The notes below the pieces were generated by a model. The model ran no database searches and was not told the DNA's origin. It was given only the letters and a program-made list of their open reading frames with translations. This document shows, piece by piece, positions 17,137 to 26,659 of a stretch of DNA of 64,000 nucleotides. The stretch comes from Leeia oryzae DSM 17879 (lineage in GTDB: Bacteria > Pseudomonadota > Gammaproteobacteria > Burkholderiales > Leeiaceae). The position numbers and the translations under genes were made by a program. Within the stretch, counting starts at the first letter, position 1. Each line of letters begins with the position of its first letter. The stretch is taken from NCBI RefSeq assembly GCF_000376945.1, contig NZ_AQXU01000021.1:124001-188000 (forward strand), given 5' to 3'.

Positions 17137-18195
17137 TCAAACGTCGCCATGCTCCGGCAGGTAACGGGTAATCTGCCCGGTCTTGCCGTCTCTCCGGCCG
17201 GCATGCAAGGCCAGCTCAGCCCGGCGCAGCAGTTCCAGCGCGTTCGGCGTTTCAACGAGGAAGTCGGAATAACACAGGCCGATACTGACGGTAATGTCGA
17301 TCAACGCATCTGCTACCAGGCAAGGCAGTGCCGTCACGGCCCAGGTCAGCCGCTCGATGAGCGGTGTCAGATGGGCTTCATCCGCTTCGGGCAGGATCAC
17401 CAGAAACTGGGATTCCCGATAGCGGCCGATGGTATCAAAGGCACGCATCACGGATTTAAGGTTGCGTACCAGATCCAGATGCGCGGCATCCCTTGCGCCG
17501 CTACCGTGTTCTGCCACGATCTTGTCCATGCCATCAATCTCGATCAGCAGCAGGGCAAGCGGCTTTTTGATCCGGTAAGAACGCGACACCTCGCGCTTGA
17601 GCATGTCGGTAACGGCATCATAACGCCAGATGTTCAGCATCGGGTCCAGCATCTGGTTACGCCGGCTTTCATCCAGCTCATCGAGCATCGCACGCTGCGA
17701 TTCGCTCAGTTCTCGTCCCAGAAAAATCAGTTCGATCCAGTGCCCGAGGTCTTCCAGCGCTTTGCGATCATCCGGCGTAAACGTGCGTGGCGCATGGTCG
17801 ATCAGGCACAAGGTCCCGATCAGAAAACCTTCCGGATTCCGCAGCGGCCGACCGGCATAGAAAATCACATGCGGCGGCCCCAGCACCAGCGGGTTGTCCG
17901 CAAAACGCTCGTCTTGCAGCGCATTTTCGATCACGAACAGTTCGTTTTTCAGGATGGCATGGCCACAAAACGACACGTCACGTCCGGTTTCCCGCACCGG
18001 CAGACCGATACAGGACTTGAACCATTGCCGGTTTTCGTCAATCAGAGAGATCAGCACCACCGGTACATTGAACATCCGCTGTGCCGTGCGCGTCACCCGG
18101 TCGAAGGCTTCTTCATCGGGCGTGGACAGCATCAGCATCCGGCGCAAAGAGGCAATGCGCTCGGGTTCGTTGACGGGTATCGGGGCAGGTAGCAT
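17137..18195 (-). CDS. GAF domain protein with degenerate GGDEF domain
   Basis: 352 residues, cytoplasmic. A GAF domain (about 25-160; VPVVLISLIDENRQWFKS and GRDVSFCGHAI) is followed by a short helical linker and a GGDEF-type fold (about 195-345). The active-site loop, normally GGDEF, reads RESQF at residues 260-264, so GTP condensation is not expected, although IEIDGMDKI keeps the metal-binding Asp221. It may serve as a GTP or cyclic di-GMP sensor or a protein partner. The start is the ATG at 18195; a TTG immediately before it also opens the frame. Single gene, reading away from the terminator of speB. Confidence 0.88.
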   Translation of the reverse strand: MLPAPIPVNEPERIASLRRMLMLSTPDEEAFDRVTRTAQRMFNVPVVLISLIDENRQWFKSCIGLPVRETGRDVSFCGHAILKNELFVIENALQDERFADNPLVLGPPHVIFYAGRPLRNPEGFLIGTLCLIDHAPRTFTPDDRKALEDLGHWIELIFLGRELSESQRAMLDELDESRRNQMLDPMLNIWRYDAVTDMLKREVSRSYRIKKPLALLLIEIDGMDKIVAEHGSGARDAAHLDLVRNLKSVMRAFDTIGRYRESQFLVILPEADEAHLTPLIERLTWAVTALPCLVADALIDITVSIGLCYSDFLVETPNALELLRRAELALHAGRRDGKTGQITRYLPEHGDV

Positions 18196-18276
18196 CAAAT
18201 CTCGCTTGTCGGTGAATAGGGTCTCACTTTAGACAGTTAGTCCCCGACAATCAACCTCCATCTTCCCACCGGCCAT

Positions 18277-18309
18277 AAAAAAACCCGGTGCTGCGCGAAC
18301 AGCACCGGG
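18277..18309 (-). terminator. Rho-independent terminator after speB
   Basis: On the minus strand the 10-bp stem CCCGGTGCTG/CAGCACCGGG closes a six-base loop and is followed by seven T residues (A run at 18277-18283 on the plus strand). Confidence 0.93.
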
Positions 18310-18348
18310 AGCTGCTGACAAAATGCAACTAACGAGGGAGACTTTGGC

Positions 18349-19329
18349 TTACTTTTTCAGTTTCTGGTTACGCAGTACGCACAACAGGTCCTGGGCGATA
18401 TGGGCCGCAGAAATGGCGGTGATTTCGCTCTGGTCGTAGGCCGGAGCGACTTCCACCACATCCATGCCGATCAGGTTGACGGGCTCCATGCCGCGAATGA
18501 TCTGCAACGCCTGCGCCGAACTCAGGCCACCCGATACGGGGGTACCGGTGCCAGGGGCAAACGCCGGGTCCAGACAGTCGATGTCAAACGTCAGGTAGGT
18601 CGGGTGATTGCCGACAATCTGGTAAACCTTGTCCAGCACGGCTTTGGGGCCGTTATCGTGCACCCATTGCGCATCCAGCACATTCACGCCCATGAAGTCA
18701 TCATTCCAGGTACGGATGCCGATCTGTACCGAGCGTTTCGGGTCGATCAGGCCGTCCTTGATGGCCTTGTAGAACATGGAGCCGTGGTTCAGGCTGTCCG
18801 GTGCATCATCTGCCCAGGTATCGCAATGGGCATCAAAGTGGATCAGGCTGAGCGGCGCACCGTATTTTTCGGCATGTGCTTTCAGTAGCGGATAGGTGAT
18901 GTAGTGATCACCGCCAAAAGTCAGCATCTTGGCATCGCTTTGCAAGATGGTGCGGGCGTGTTCCACAATCGCGTTCTTGATGGTCAGCGGGTTGTGGGCA
19001 TCAAACCAGCAATCGCCGTAGTCGATCACGGCCAGGTGCTCAAACACGTCGAACCCCCATGGGTATGGCTTGAGCTCGGACAACTGTACGCTGGCCGCAC
19101 GGATGGCGGCCGGCCCCAGGCGCGCGCCCGGGCGGAAAGTAGTGGCCAGATCCAGCGGCACGCCACTGATCACCACGTCGGCGCCGGTCAGGTCACGGGT
19201 ATATTTGCGACGCATGAAGCTCAGCACGCCGGCGTAGGTGTTTTCGATGGAATTGCCGTACAGGCTCTGGCGACGGATGGCGCCATCACCATACAGGGGT
19301 TCGTTCATGGTCAGTTCTGTTGCGCTCAT
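18349..19329 (-). CDS. speB: Agmatinase
   Basis: 326-residue ureohydrolase that converts agmatine to putrescine and urea with a dinuclear manganese site. Metal-ligand motifs are complete: GGDHYITYPL, HFDAHCDTW and DIDCLDPAFAPGTGTPVSGG. The start region (MSATELTMNEP) also offers a second ATG seven codons in. It is downstream of potF on the same strand with a 118-base gap, forming a polyamine block together with the divergent LysR regulator, and is closed by a strong terminator. Confidence 0.95.
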   Translation of the reverse strand: MSATELTMNEPLYGDGAIRRQSLYGNSIENTYAGVLSFMRRKYTRDLTGADVVISGVPLDLATTFRPGARLGPAAIRAASVQLSELKPYPWGFDVFEHLAVIDYGDCWFDAHNPLTIKNAIVEHARTILQSDAKMLTFGGDHYITYPLLKAHAEKYGAPLSLIHFDAHCDTWADDAPDSLNHGSMFYKAIKDGLIDPKRSVQIGIRTWNDDFMGVNVLDAQWVHDNGPKAVLDKVYQIVGNHPTYLTFDIDCLDPAFAPGTGTPVSGGLSSAQALQIIRGMEPVNLIGMDVVEVAPAYDQSEITAISAAHIAQDLLCVLRNQKLKK

Positions 19330-19447
19330 GATGCTCTCTCAATTAATGCGGGGGTTACCCGTGTCACATCCATGTTTTGGCAGCCGATGAGAAAAAGCTG
19401 CGGCAGGCACAGGGCCTGCCCGAAACCGGTTTAGGCCGTTATCCGGC

Positions 19448-20542
19448 TTATTTGCCGCTCTTGAACTGATAAAACAGAGCCTGGCGACGCAGCTGGTACT
19501 CTTTGGGTGCGGCGGCAGACAGCGCCAGCTGTTTGATCGACTCTTGCGGCAAGTAGATTTTCGGGTCTGACTTGATCTCCGGGCTGACCAGTGCGGTAGC
19601 CGCACCATTGGGGTTCACGAAGTACAGGTTATTGGTAATCTCTGCCGCCACGTCCGGACGCAGCATATAGTTGATGAACGCATGGGCATTCTCCGGATGG
19701 GTCGCATCTTTCGGGATGGCCATCATGTCCATCCAGGCAGGGGTATGCTGCGGGGGCAGCAGATAAGTCACCGTATCCTTGCTGCCGGCTTCCTTGGCGC
19801 GCTTGCGGGCGGTAAAGGCGTCGCCCGAGTACGCCATGGCCACGCAGACATCCCCCCCGGCCAGAATATCAATCGGGGTCGAGTTGAATACCCGCACGCT
19901 GGCGCGTGCCGGCTGGATCGCTTTCATGGCGGATTCCAGTGCCGCTTTGTCAAACTTGCCCCCACTGACCTGCTGATACGCCAGCGCCACGTTGGCGACA
20001 TCGGTCGCGGCATCCAGATAACTGATGCCGCATTTTTTCAGCTTGCTGGTGTATTTGACGTCAAACAGCAGCGACAAAGGATTGGCCGGCATCGGTTCGC
20101 CCCCCAGTGCTTTCTTCACCGCCTCCGGGCGAATCGCCACCCCGACCGTACCCCATACATAAGGCACGCCAAATTTGTTGCCCGGGTCTACGTCGGCCGC
20201 TTTGGCCATCAGGTTACCGTCCAGGTTACGGTAGTTGGGCAGCTTTTTGCGGTCCAGCGGCTGGTACAGCCCGGCCACAATCTGCTTGCTGATGAATTCG
20301 GATGCGGGAAACACCATGTCGTAACCGCTATGACCGGTCAGCAGCTTGGCCTGCAACACCTCGTTGCTGTCGAACTTGTCGTACACCACCTTGATGCCGG
20401 TTTCCTTGGTAAAACGCGACAAGGTCTCCGGGGCAAAATAATCCGACCAGGCAAACAGGTTCAGTACCGGCTCTTCCTTGGCCAGCACCGACAGCGACAG
20501 CACCAGGGCGCCAGCCCCTACCACACAACGACGTAGCAACAT
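19448..20542 (-). CDS. potF: Putrescine/polyamine ABC transporter periplasmic binding protein
   Basis: 364 residues with a signal peptide (RCVVGAGALVLSLSVLA) and the PotD/PotF family start VLNLFAWSDYFAPETLSRF. The segments YDMVFPASEFI, GVPYVWGTVGVAI and AYSGDAFTARKRAKE belong to the same family. It should deliver putrescine or spermidine to an inner-membrane permease, but no potGHI genes are nearby; only agmatinase follows. GGAGAGAG precedes the ATG. Confidence 0.9.
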   Translation of the reverse strand: MLLRRCVVGAGALVLSLSVLAKEEPVLNLFAWSDYFAPETLSRFTKETGIKVVYDKFDSNEVLQAKLLTGHSGYDMVFPASEFISKQIVAGLYQPLDRKKLPNYRNLDGNLMAKAADVDPGNKFGVPYVWGTVGVAIRPEAVKKALGGEPMPANPLSLLFDVKYTSKLKKCGISYLDAATDVANVALAYQQVSGGKFDKAALESAMKAIQPARASVRVFNSTPIDILAGGDVCVAMAYSGDAFTARKRAKEAGSKDTVTYLLPPQHTPAWMDMMAIPKDATHPENAHAFINYMLRPDVAAEITNNLYFVNPNGAATALVSPEIKSDPKIYLPQESIKQLALSAAAPKEYQLRRQALFYQFKSGK

Positions 20543-20765
20543 TTTCTCTCTCCATGAACACGCATCGACACAGAAAAGCAGTCAGTTCCCGCCGGTAGAT
20601 AGAAGGCATACTAATAAACGCTTCCATCTGACAATAACTGCTTCTGTGACCAGACGATTCAAACCATTCAAATCGCCTTGATTCCATGGCTGAAAATGTA
20701 CACCGCTGGTGATACACGCGGCAATTAGCTACACTACAGGGGATATTATCAATTCTAATACCACG

Positions 20766-21638
20766 ATGAGACGCCATCTACCGCTCAACAACCTGCAGAC
20801 GTTTGAAGCCGCCGCCCGCCTGAAAAGCTTTTCCCGCGCGGCGGACGAACTGTCGCTGACGCAATCGGCCATTAGCCAGCAGATTCTGAAACTGGAGAAT
20901 TATGTAGGTCAGGCGCTGTTTGTGCGGACAGGCAGCGGCGTAGAACTCTCGGCCGCCGGCGAGCTGCTGTTTGCCTCGGTCAGTACCTCATTGCAAGGAC
21001 TGGCCCGCGGGCTGGATCGCATCGAACCATACCGTGACCCGGAGTCGGTCATCATCAACCTGCCGGCCGATGTTGCCCATGGCTGGCTGATCCCGCGGCT
21101 GCCCGCACTGCGGCAGATCCTGCCGACGCAGGAAGTCTGGCTGACCACTACCGAAAACATGCGCGAGATCGACCGCATTGACGTGGATATCGTTATCTCC
21201 CGTCGTCCCATCCATACCGCAGACGTCGATTGCACGGCCCTGCTGGAAGACAGCGATATCGCGGTGTGCAGCCCCAAACGGGCAGAAACGATTGGCCGGC
21301 TGGGGTACCCGAGCATTCTGGAAAAAGCGCCGCTGCTGTTTCACGAGCATGACCCGTCCTGGGGCGGGTTGTTGGCCACCGGCTTATCCCCCAATTACCG
21401 GCGCGGCTACACCGCAGACGATGCCCGGGTATTGCTGGATGCCGTGATTCAGGATGCCGGCATTGCCTACCTCTCCAGTATCCTGTGCGCACAGGCACTG
21501 CAAAACGGTCAGGTCGTCCGGCTACCGCAAATCCCTGGCAAATCCCGCCCCCGCCTGTGGCTGATACGCTCACGGCTGGAACCCAGAACCCCGTTCGTCA
21601 ATACCGTGTTCGACTGGTTACAGCAAGTCGCCCGCTAG
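20766..21638 (+). CDS. LysR-family regulator of the GcvA type
   Basis: 290 residues from ATG 20766. The opening MRRHLPLNNLQTFEAAARL and the HTH SFSRAADELSLTQSAISQQI are typical of GcvA-like regulators, and a substrate-binding effector domain follows. It is divergent from potF across 223 bases, so control of potF-speB is the simplest guess. A near-palindrome GTACACCGCTGGTGATAC at 20698-20715 lies in the shared region. An upstream in-frame start at 20709 is possible but would overlap this site. Confidence 0.9.
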   Translation: MRRHLPLNNLQTFEAAARLKSFSRAADELSLTQSAISQQILKLENYVGQALFVRTGSGVELSAAGELLFASVSTSLQGLARGLDRIEPYRDPESVIINLPADVAHGWLIPRLPALRQILPTQEVWLTTTENMREIDRIDVDIVISRRPIHTADVDCTALLEDSDIAVCSPKRAETIGRLGYPSILEKAPLLFHEHDPSWGGLLATGLSPNYRRGYTADDARVLLDAVIQDAGIAYLSSILCAQALQNGQVVRLPQIPGKSRPRLWLIRSRLEPRTPFVNTVFDWLQQVAR

Positions 21639-21791
21639 CCTTTTGGTCTTTTGGTGGAAGGCGCACACTGACATCCACCACATCAAACAGCACAGATGTC
21701 TCTTTTCGTCCCCTACACGACCATAACGCGCATTTTATATAGGCAATCGACACGATAAGATTTGCCCAACTCAACCCGTCAAGGTCATCCC

Positions 21792-22103
21792 ATGAACATC
21801 ATCCGTAGCAACACCTTTACCGCCAACCGAGCCTGGGGCGCGCTGGACATTGCCAACATGGGTGGCGTGACCACCCGGCTGCACTGGACAGACCAGCCGT
21901 ACCAATGGCACGTCAACGATGGCGAAGAAGTCTTTGTGGTACTGGATGGCGAAGTCGACATGCACTACAAGGAAGCGGGCGAAGTCCGGCTGGCAACCTT
22001 ACGCCCCGGGGACATCTTTTTTGCGGATACCGGATGCGAACATGTGGCTCACCCCAAGGGGGAGGCCCGCATTCTGGTCATCGAAAAAGAAGGAAGTATC
22101 TGA
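21792..22103 (+). CDS. Small cupin-domain protein
   Basis: 103 residues, a single cupin barrel. The metal site would be formed by the WHVNDGEEVFVVLDGEVDM motif (His, Glu) and the second motif LRPGDIFFADTGCEHVAHP (His). The reaction is unknown; small cupins of this form bind a metal and often act as sensors or isomerases. The start at 21792 follows AAGGTCATCCC. It stands alone. Confidence 0.85.
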   Translation: MNIIRSNTFTANRAWGALDIANMGGVTTRLHWTDQPYQWHVNDGEEVFVVLDGEVDMHYKEAGEVRLATLRPGDIFFADTGCEHVAHPKGEARILVIEKEGSI

Positions 22104-22169
22104 ACACGACACCGGTTTTGCAAGGGCTAACCACCACCCCCTTCAAAACCGGTTAATCCGGCAACAGGC

Positions 22170-22589
22170 TTATGCCTGATTGTCCCATCCGGCCTGCTGC
22201 AACACCACGCGATAGCCATCCGGGTCGGCAAACGTCCGGCCATGCACATCCCAGTAAGGGTTTAGCGACGCCACCTGGGCAAACCCCGCCCCCAGCATCG
22301 CCGCGCAAGCGGCCGACCACGCCGCCAAATCCGGTAGATAAAACACCAGCAAATCTTCCGCTGTTGGCGTTGGTGCCACCGGATGCGTGCGGCAATAGGT
22401 AAACTCAAAGTGATACGTCCCGCCCGGGTGGCCCAGCATCACGCCATCAAAGCCGTCATGGTCCTCAAACTGGCCCACCAACTGTAGCCCGAGCCCGTCC
22501 ATATACATGCGGCAAGCACGCGCCAGATCACTCACGGGTCGCGCCACGCGCAAGTGCATGGCAGCGGTATTCGTTTTGATTGCAGTCAC
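22170..22589 (-). CDS. VOC-family (glyoxalase/bleomycin-resistance fold) protein
   Basis: 139 residues from a GTG at 22589, preceded by AGGGAAGG; an ATG 12 codons upstream would use a frame through that site. The fold is seen in HLRVARPVSDLARACRMYMDGLGL at the start and WDVHGRTFADPDGYRVVLQQ at the end, the two halves of a VOC barrel. Metal-ligand positions are His at the first strand and Glu in YHFEFTY. Substrate unknown. It lies 135 bases downstream of polA's 3' end, on the same strand. Confidence 0.85.
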   Translation of the reverse strand: MTAIKTNTAAMHLRVARPVSDLARACRMYMDGLGLQLVGQFEDHDGFDGVMLGHPGGTYHFEFTYCRTHPVAPTPTAEDLLVFYLPDLAAWSAACAAMLGAGFAQVASLNPYWDVHGRTFADPDGYRVVLQQAGWDNQA

Positions 22590-22652
22590 TATACAGCACC
22601 TTCCCTCGCGCGACACACCCTGCACATCATCTGATGCATCATCACCCTGCAG

Positions 22653-22703
22653 CCCTACCGATACCGGCCGGCATAGGGTGGATGGAGCGCAGCGATATCG
22701 ACC
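22653..22703. repeat. Candidate dispersed palindromic element 3' of polA
   Basis: CCCTA and TAGGG frame a GC-rich core, directly followed by GGTGGAT...ATCGACC around AGCGCAGCG. Elements with a GGTGGAT-AGCGCAGCG core occur in many proteobacterial intergenic regions. Only one copy is visible in this window, so its repeated nature is inferred. Confidence 0.35.
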
Positions 22704-22724
22704 AAATCCCCTGCCAACCTACCC

Positions 22725-25499
22725 TCAATGCGCCGCTTCCCAGTTCTCGCCCACGCCCACTTCGGCCAGTAGCGGCACCCGCAGTTGGGCCACGCCGGCC
22801 ATCAGCTCGGGCAGGCGGACTTTCACCAGGTCGATCTCGGCATCCGGTACCTCCAGCACCAGTTCATCGTGCACCTGCATCACCAGTTTGCTGCCCAGCT
22901 TTTCGTCGGTAATCCATTTGTCCACGGCAATCATCGCCAGCTTGATCAGGTCGGCGGCGGTGCCTTGCATGGGGGCGTTAATCGCGGCACGTTCTGCACC
23001 CTGGCGGCGCATCGGGTTGGCGGCCTTGATTTCCGGCAGCCACAGGCGGCGGCCAAACACGGTCTCGACATAGCCCTGATCCTTGGCAGCGTGGCGGGTA
23101 CGCTCCATGTAATCCTTCACGCCCGGATAGCGCTGGAAGTAACGCTCGATAAAGCCTTGCGCCGTCGCGCGGTCAATCTCCAGCTGCGATGCCAGGCCAA
23201 AGGCCGACATACCGTAAATCAAGCCGAAGTTGATGGTCTTGGCATAGCGGCGCTGGTCACTGGTGACGTCCGCCGGTGCCACGCCAAACACTTCGGATGC
23301 CGTGGCCCGGTGCACGTCCAGCCCCTCGGAGAACGCCCGCAACAGACCCGCGTCTTCGGACAAGTGCGCCATGATGCGCAGTTCGATCTGCGAGTAATCT
23401 GCGCTGACCAGATGATGCCCCGCCGGTGCAATAAAGGCCTCACGGATGCGGCGCCCTTCGGTGGTGCGTACCGGGATGTTCTGCAGGTTAGGTTCGTTAC
23501 TGGACAAGCGCCCGGTTACCGCCACCGCCTGCGCGTAGTTGGTATGCACGCGGCCAGTTGTCTGGTTCACCATCAACGGCAGCTTGTCGGTGTAGGTAGA
23601 TTTCAGTTTGCTTAGCGTGCGATTTTCCAGCAGCAGTTTGGGCAGCGGGTAATCCAGCGCCAGCTTTTGCAGCACTTCTTCGTCGGTCGAAAAACCACCG
23701 CTGGCGGTTTTTTTCACGTCCTTGGTCGGAATACCCAGTTTGGTAAACAGGATTTCCTGCAACTGCTTGGGCGAGTTCAGGTTAAACGGCTGGCCCGCCA
23801 GGGCGTAAGCTTGCTGCTCCAGCTCCAGCAGGCGTGCGCCCAGCTCGTGGCTCTGGCGGGCGAGCTTGCTGCTATCCAGTAATACGCCGTTACGTTCGAT
23901 ACGGCAGAGGATGTCTGCCACCGGCAGCTCCAGCTCGCGGTACACGTAATCCAGCTGCTTCTCGGCGGCCAGCTTGGGCTGGAAGTGCTGCACCAGCCGC
24001 AAGGTGATGTCGGCATCTTCAGCCGCGTAGTTGGTGGCATCGTCGATGCTCACCTGGGTAAACGGAATCTGCTTGGCGCCCTTGCCGCACAGTTCTTCGT
24101 ACTTGATGGTGGTTTCATCCAGGTATTTGGCCGCCAGATCGTCCATGTTGTGCGGCTCATAGCTGGTCAGCACGTAGGACTGCAACATGCTGTCTTCCGC
24201 CACCCCGGCCAGATGAATGCCGTAATTGGCAAAAATGTGGCGGTCGTATTTCAGGTTCTGGCCGGCCTTGGGGTACTGCGCGCCTTCCAGCCACGGGCGC
24301 AGGGTATCCAGCACGTGTTGCAGCGGCAATTGCGCCGGGGCGCCGGGGTAATCGTGCCCCAGCGGCAGGTAGGCCGCTTCATAAGGGGTCACAGACAAAG
24401 AGATACCCACGATCTGTGCCGTCATGCCGTCCAGCCCCGTGGTTTCGGTATCCACGGCGGTCAGGCGGGCCGTTGTGATTTTTTGCAGCCAGTGTTGCAG
24501 CTGGGCCTCGGTCAGGATGGTCTCGTACCGGCGTTCTTTGGGGGCTTCCGGCACGGCAGCGGCCACTGGCGCACTGCTGCCGAACAGGTCGGCGGTTTCG
24601 CCAACCTCCCCTTGCGGCACCACGGCGGTCGGGCTTCCGTCCATCACCGCGCCCGCTTCTTCCAGCTCGCGGCTCCAGGTTTTAAAGTCACACTGGCGGA
24701 ACAACCCCAGCAGGGTGTTTTTCTCGACCGGTTTGTTTTCCAGCTCCGGCCAGTCGTGTTGCAGGGGGACATCGCACTTGATGGTGATCAGCTGGCGGCC
24801 CATCGGTAGCCAGTCCAGTGCATCGCGCAGGTTTTGCCCGACCACGCCGCCGATTTCATCGGCCCGCGCCATGATGGTGGCCAGGTCACCAAACTCGGTC
24901 AGCCACTTGACGGCCGTTTTCGGGCCGCACTTGGTCACGCCGGGCACGTTATCCACGGTGTCGCCAATCAGGGTCAGATAATCAATGATGCGGTCTGGCG
25001 GCACGCCGAACTTGGCCAGCACGCCCGCTTCGTCAAGCACCTCGTTGGTCATGGTATTGACCAGCCGCACGTGCTGGTCCACCAGCTGGGCCATGTCCTT
25101 GTCACCGGTCGACACGATGACTTCCATGCCCAGGGCCGCACCCTTACGGGCCAGGGTGCCGATCACGTCATCGGCTTCTACGCCGTCTTCCATCAGCAGC
25201 GGAAAGCCCATGGCACGGATAATGTCGTGCAGAGGCTCGATCTGCGGGCGCAAATCGTCCGGCATTGGCGGGCGGTGTGCCTTATACTGGGGGTAGAGGT
25301 CATCGCGGAAAGTCTTGCCTTTTGCGTCAAACACGCAAACGCTATAATCGGCCGGGTAATCTTTCTGCAAGCGGCGCAGCATGTTCACCACCCCGTAGAT
25401 GGCCCCGGTAGGCTGACCGGTTTTGGATCGCAAGTCCGGCATGGCATGAAATGCCCGGTACAAATAAGACGAACCATCCACCAATACCAGCTTTTTCAT
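22725..25499 (-). CDS. polA: DNA polymerase I
   Basis: 924 residues, full length. The 5'-3' exonuclease domain (about 1-290) shows LVDGSSYLYRAFHAM and GVEADDVIGTLA with the helix-hairpin-helix VPGVTKCGPKTAVKWL. The 3'-5' exonuclease domain (about 330-500) keeps the VDTETTGLD metal site, so proofreading is expected. The polymerase domain (about 520-924) has SADYSQIELRIMAHLS (motif A), RRYAKTINFGLIYGMS (motif B) and MQVHDELVLEVP (motif C). It fills gaps in repair and removes RNA primers. A single gene, divergent from the LOG gene over 80 bases. Confidence 0.98.
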   Translation of the reverse strand: MKKLVLVDGSSYLYRAFHAMPDLRSKTGQPTGAIYGVVNMLRRLQKDYPADYSVCVFDAKGKTFRDDLYPQYKAHRPPMPDDLRPQIEPLHDIIRAMGFPLLMEDGVEADDVIGTLARKGAALGMEVIVSTGDKDMAQLVDQHVRLVNTMTNEVLDEAGVLAKFGVPPDRIIDYLTLIGDTVDNVPGVTKCGPKTAVKWLTEFGDLATIMARADEIGGVVGQNLRDALDWLPMGRQLITIKCDVPLQHDWPELENKPVEKNTLLGLFRQCDFKTWSRELEEAGAVMDGSPTAVVPQGEVGETADLFGSSAPVAAAVPEAPKERRYETILTEAQLQHWLQKITTARLTAVDTETTGLDGMTAQIVGISLSVTPYEAAYLPLGHDYPGAPAQLPLQHVLDTLRPWLEGAQYPKAGQNLKYDRHIFANYGIHLAGVAEDSMLQSYVLTSYEPHNMDDLAAKYLDETTIKYEELCGKGAKQIPFTQVSIDDATNYAAEDADITLRLVQHFQPKLAAEKQLDYVYRELELPVADILCRIERNGVLLDSSKLARQSHELGARLLELEQQAYALAGQPFNLNSPKQLQEILFTKLGIPTKDVKKTASGGFSTDEEVLQKLALDYPLPKLLLENRTLSKLKSTYTDKLPLMVNQTTGRVHTNYAQAVAVTGRLSSNEPNLQNIPVRTTEGRRIREAFIAPAGHHLVSADYSQIELRIMAHLSEDAGLLRAFSEGLDVHRATASEVFGVAPADVTSDQRRYAKTINFGLIYGMSAFGLASQLEIDRATAQGFIERYFQRYPGVKDYMERTRHAAKDQGYVETVFGRRLWLPEIKAANPMRRQGAERAAINAPMQGTAADLIKLAMIAVDKWITDEKLGSKLVMQVHDELVLEVPDAEIDLVKVRLPELMAGVAQLRVPLLAEVGVGENWEAAH

Positions 25500-25579
25500 A
25501 AATCGCTTACTTTCCGGCCCGGCAACGCACCCGGCCTAATAACAATGACAGCAGGAACAACCTGCATAAGGAGCACACC

Positions 25580-26308
25580 ATGAGTTTACAGGACAAGTTG
25601 CCCAAGGTGATCGACCCCGCAGCACAACAAAAGGCCTACACCGCCAAAGAATCCTGGCGCCTGATGGAAATCATCTCCGAATTCGTCGATGGCATCGAGA
25701 ACATGACCCGGGTCCTGCCCGCGGTCAGCATTTTCGGCTCTGCCCGCACCAAGCCGGACAGTCCGTCCTACAAGCTGGCAGAAGACATTGCTCGTCGCCT
25801 GTCCGACATGGGCTTTTCCGTCATCTCCGGCGGCGGCCCCGGTATCATGGAAGCGGCTAACAAGGGCGCCTTCTGCGGTGCTTCGCCCTCTATCGGCCTC
25901 AATATTCTATTGCCTCACGAGCAAAGTGGTAACCCTTATCAGGACGTGAGCATCAATTTTAAATTTTTCTTTGCCCGCAAGGTGATGTTTGTCAAATACG
26001 CCACCGCGTACGTGGTCATGCCGGGCGGCTTTGGCACGCTCGACGAACTCTCCGAAGCCCTGACCCTGATCCAGACCGGCAAGGCCAAAAAGATCCCGGT
26101 CATCCTGGTTGGCAGCGAATTCTGGAAAGGTCTGGTAAACTGGTTTCAGGATACGCTGGTTTCTGAACACATGATCAACCCGGAAGACATGAACCTGATT
26201 CACGTCACCGATGATCCGCAAGAAGTCGTCGAACTCATTTTCAACCATTACGAATCGCGCAGCCGGAGCCTCAACCTGGCAGAGCGTGCTTCGACATTCT
26301 CTTTATGA
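25580..26308 (+). CDS. LOG-family protein (TIGR00730, Rossmann fold)
   Basis: 242 residues. The LOG motif PGGFGTLDELSEAL is intact, as is SVISGGGPGIMEAANKGA. In plants and some bacteria the family releases cytokinin bases from their nucleotide monophosphates; many bacterial members simply hydrolyse nucleoside monophosphates (PpnN-like). AAGGAGCACACC precedes the ATG. The stop overlaps the next start as ATGA, showing translational coupling to the DUF2782 protein and likely co-transcription with thrB. Confidence 0.93.
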   Translation: MSLQDKLPKVIDPAAQQKAYTAKESWRLMEIISEFVDGIENMTRVLPAVSIFGSARTKPDSPSYKLAEDIARRLSDMGFSVISGGGPGIMEAANKGAFCGASPSIGLNILLPHEQSGNPYQDVSINFKFFFARKVMFVKYATAYVVMPGGFGTLDELSEALTLIQTGKAKKIPVILVGSEFWKGLVNWFQDTLVSEHMINPEDMNLIHVTDDPQEVVELIFNHYESRSRSLNLAERASTFSL

Positions 26309-26652
26309 ACTCACTCAAGCCCATTATACTTGCAGCACTTTTTGTTTTCGCTACTGGGGTGCAGGCAAAATCTGCCCCGATCCTACCGCCTGGTGCGCCG
26401 GCCCTGCCGGACGTACCCCCACCCGAGCTGACGGTAGATGTAACGGACGAGCCGGCCATTGTGTCAGAACGCAATGGCGACCTGCTGCAGGAAAAATTCA
26501 TCCGCCGTGGCAAGGTGTACCTGATCAAGGTCACGCCAGACAAAGGCAAGCCATACTATATGGCCGATGAAGAGGGTAACGGGCAGTTTGTCCGCAAAGA
26601 CGAGCTAGACCCCAATATGTGGAAACCAACCTGGCTAACCAAGCCTCAGTGA
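26305..26652 (+). CDS. DUF2782 exported protein
   Basis: 115 residues with a signal peptide (LKPIILAALFVFATGVQA) and a Pro-rich linker, then the DUF2782 core (RNGDLLQEKFIRRGKVYLIK, YMADEEGNGQFVRKDEL). The function of the family is unknown; it is common next to polA and thrB in betaproteobacteria. It overlaps the LOG gene by four bases and lies seven bases before thrB. Confidence 0.85.
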   Translation: MNSLKPIILAALFVFATGVQAKSAPILPPGAPALPDVPPPELTVDVTDEPAIVSERNGDLLQEKFIRRGKVYLIKVTPDKGKPYYMADEEGNGQFVRKDELDPNMWKPTWLTKPQ

Positions 26653-26659
26653 GCTTTTT

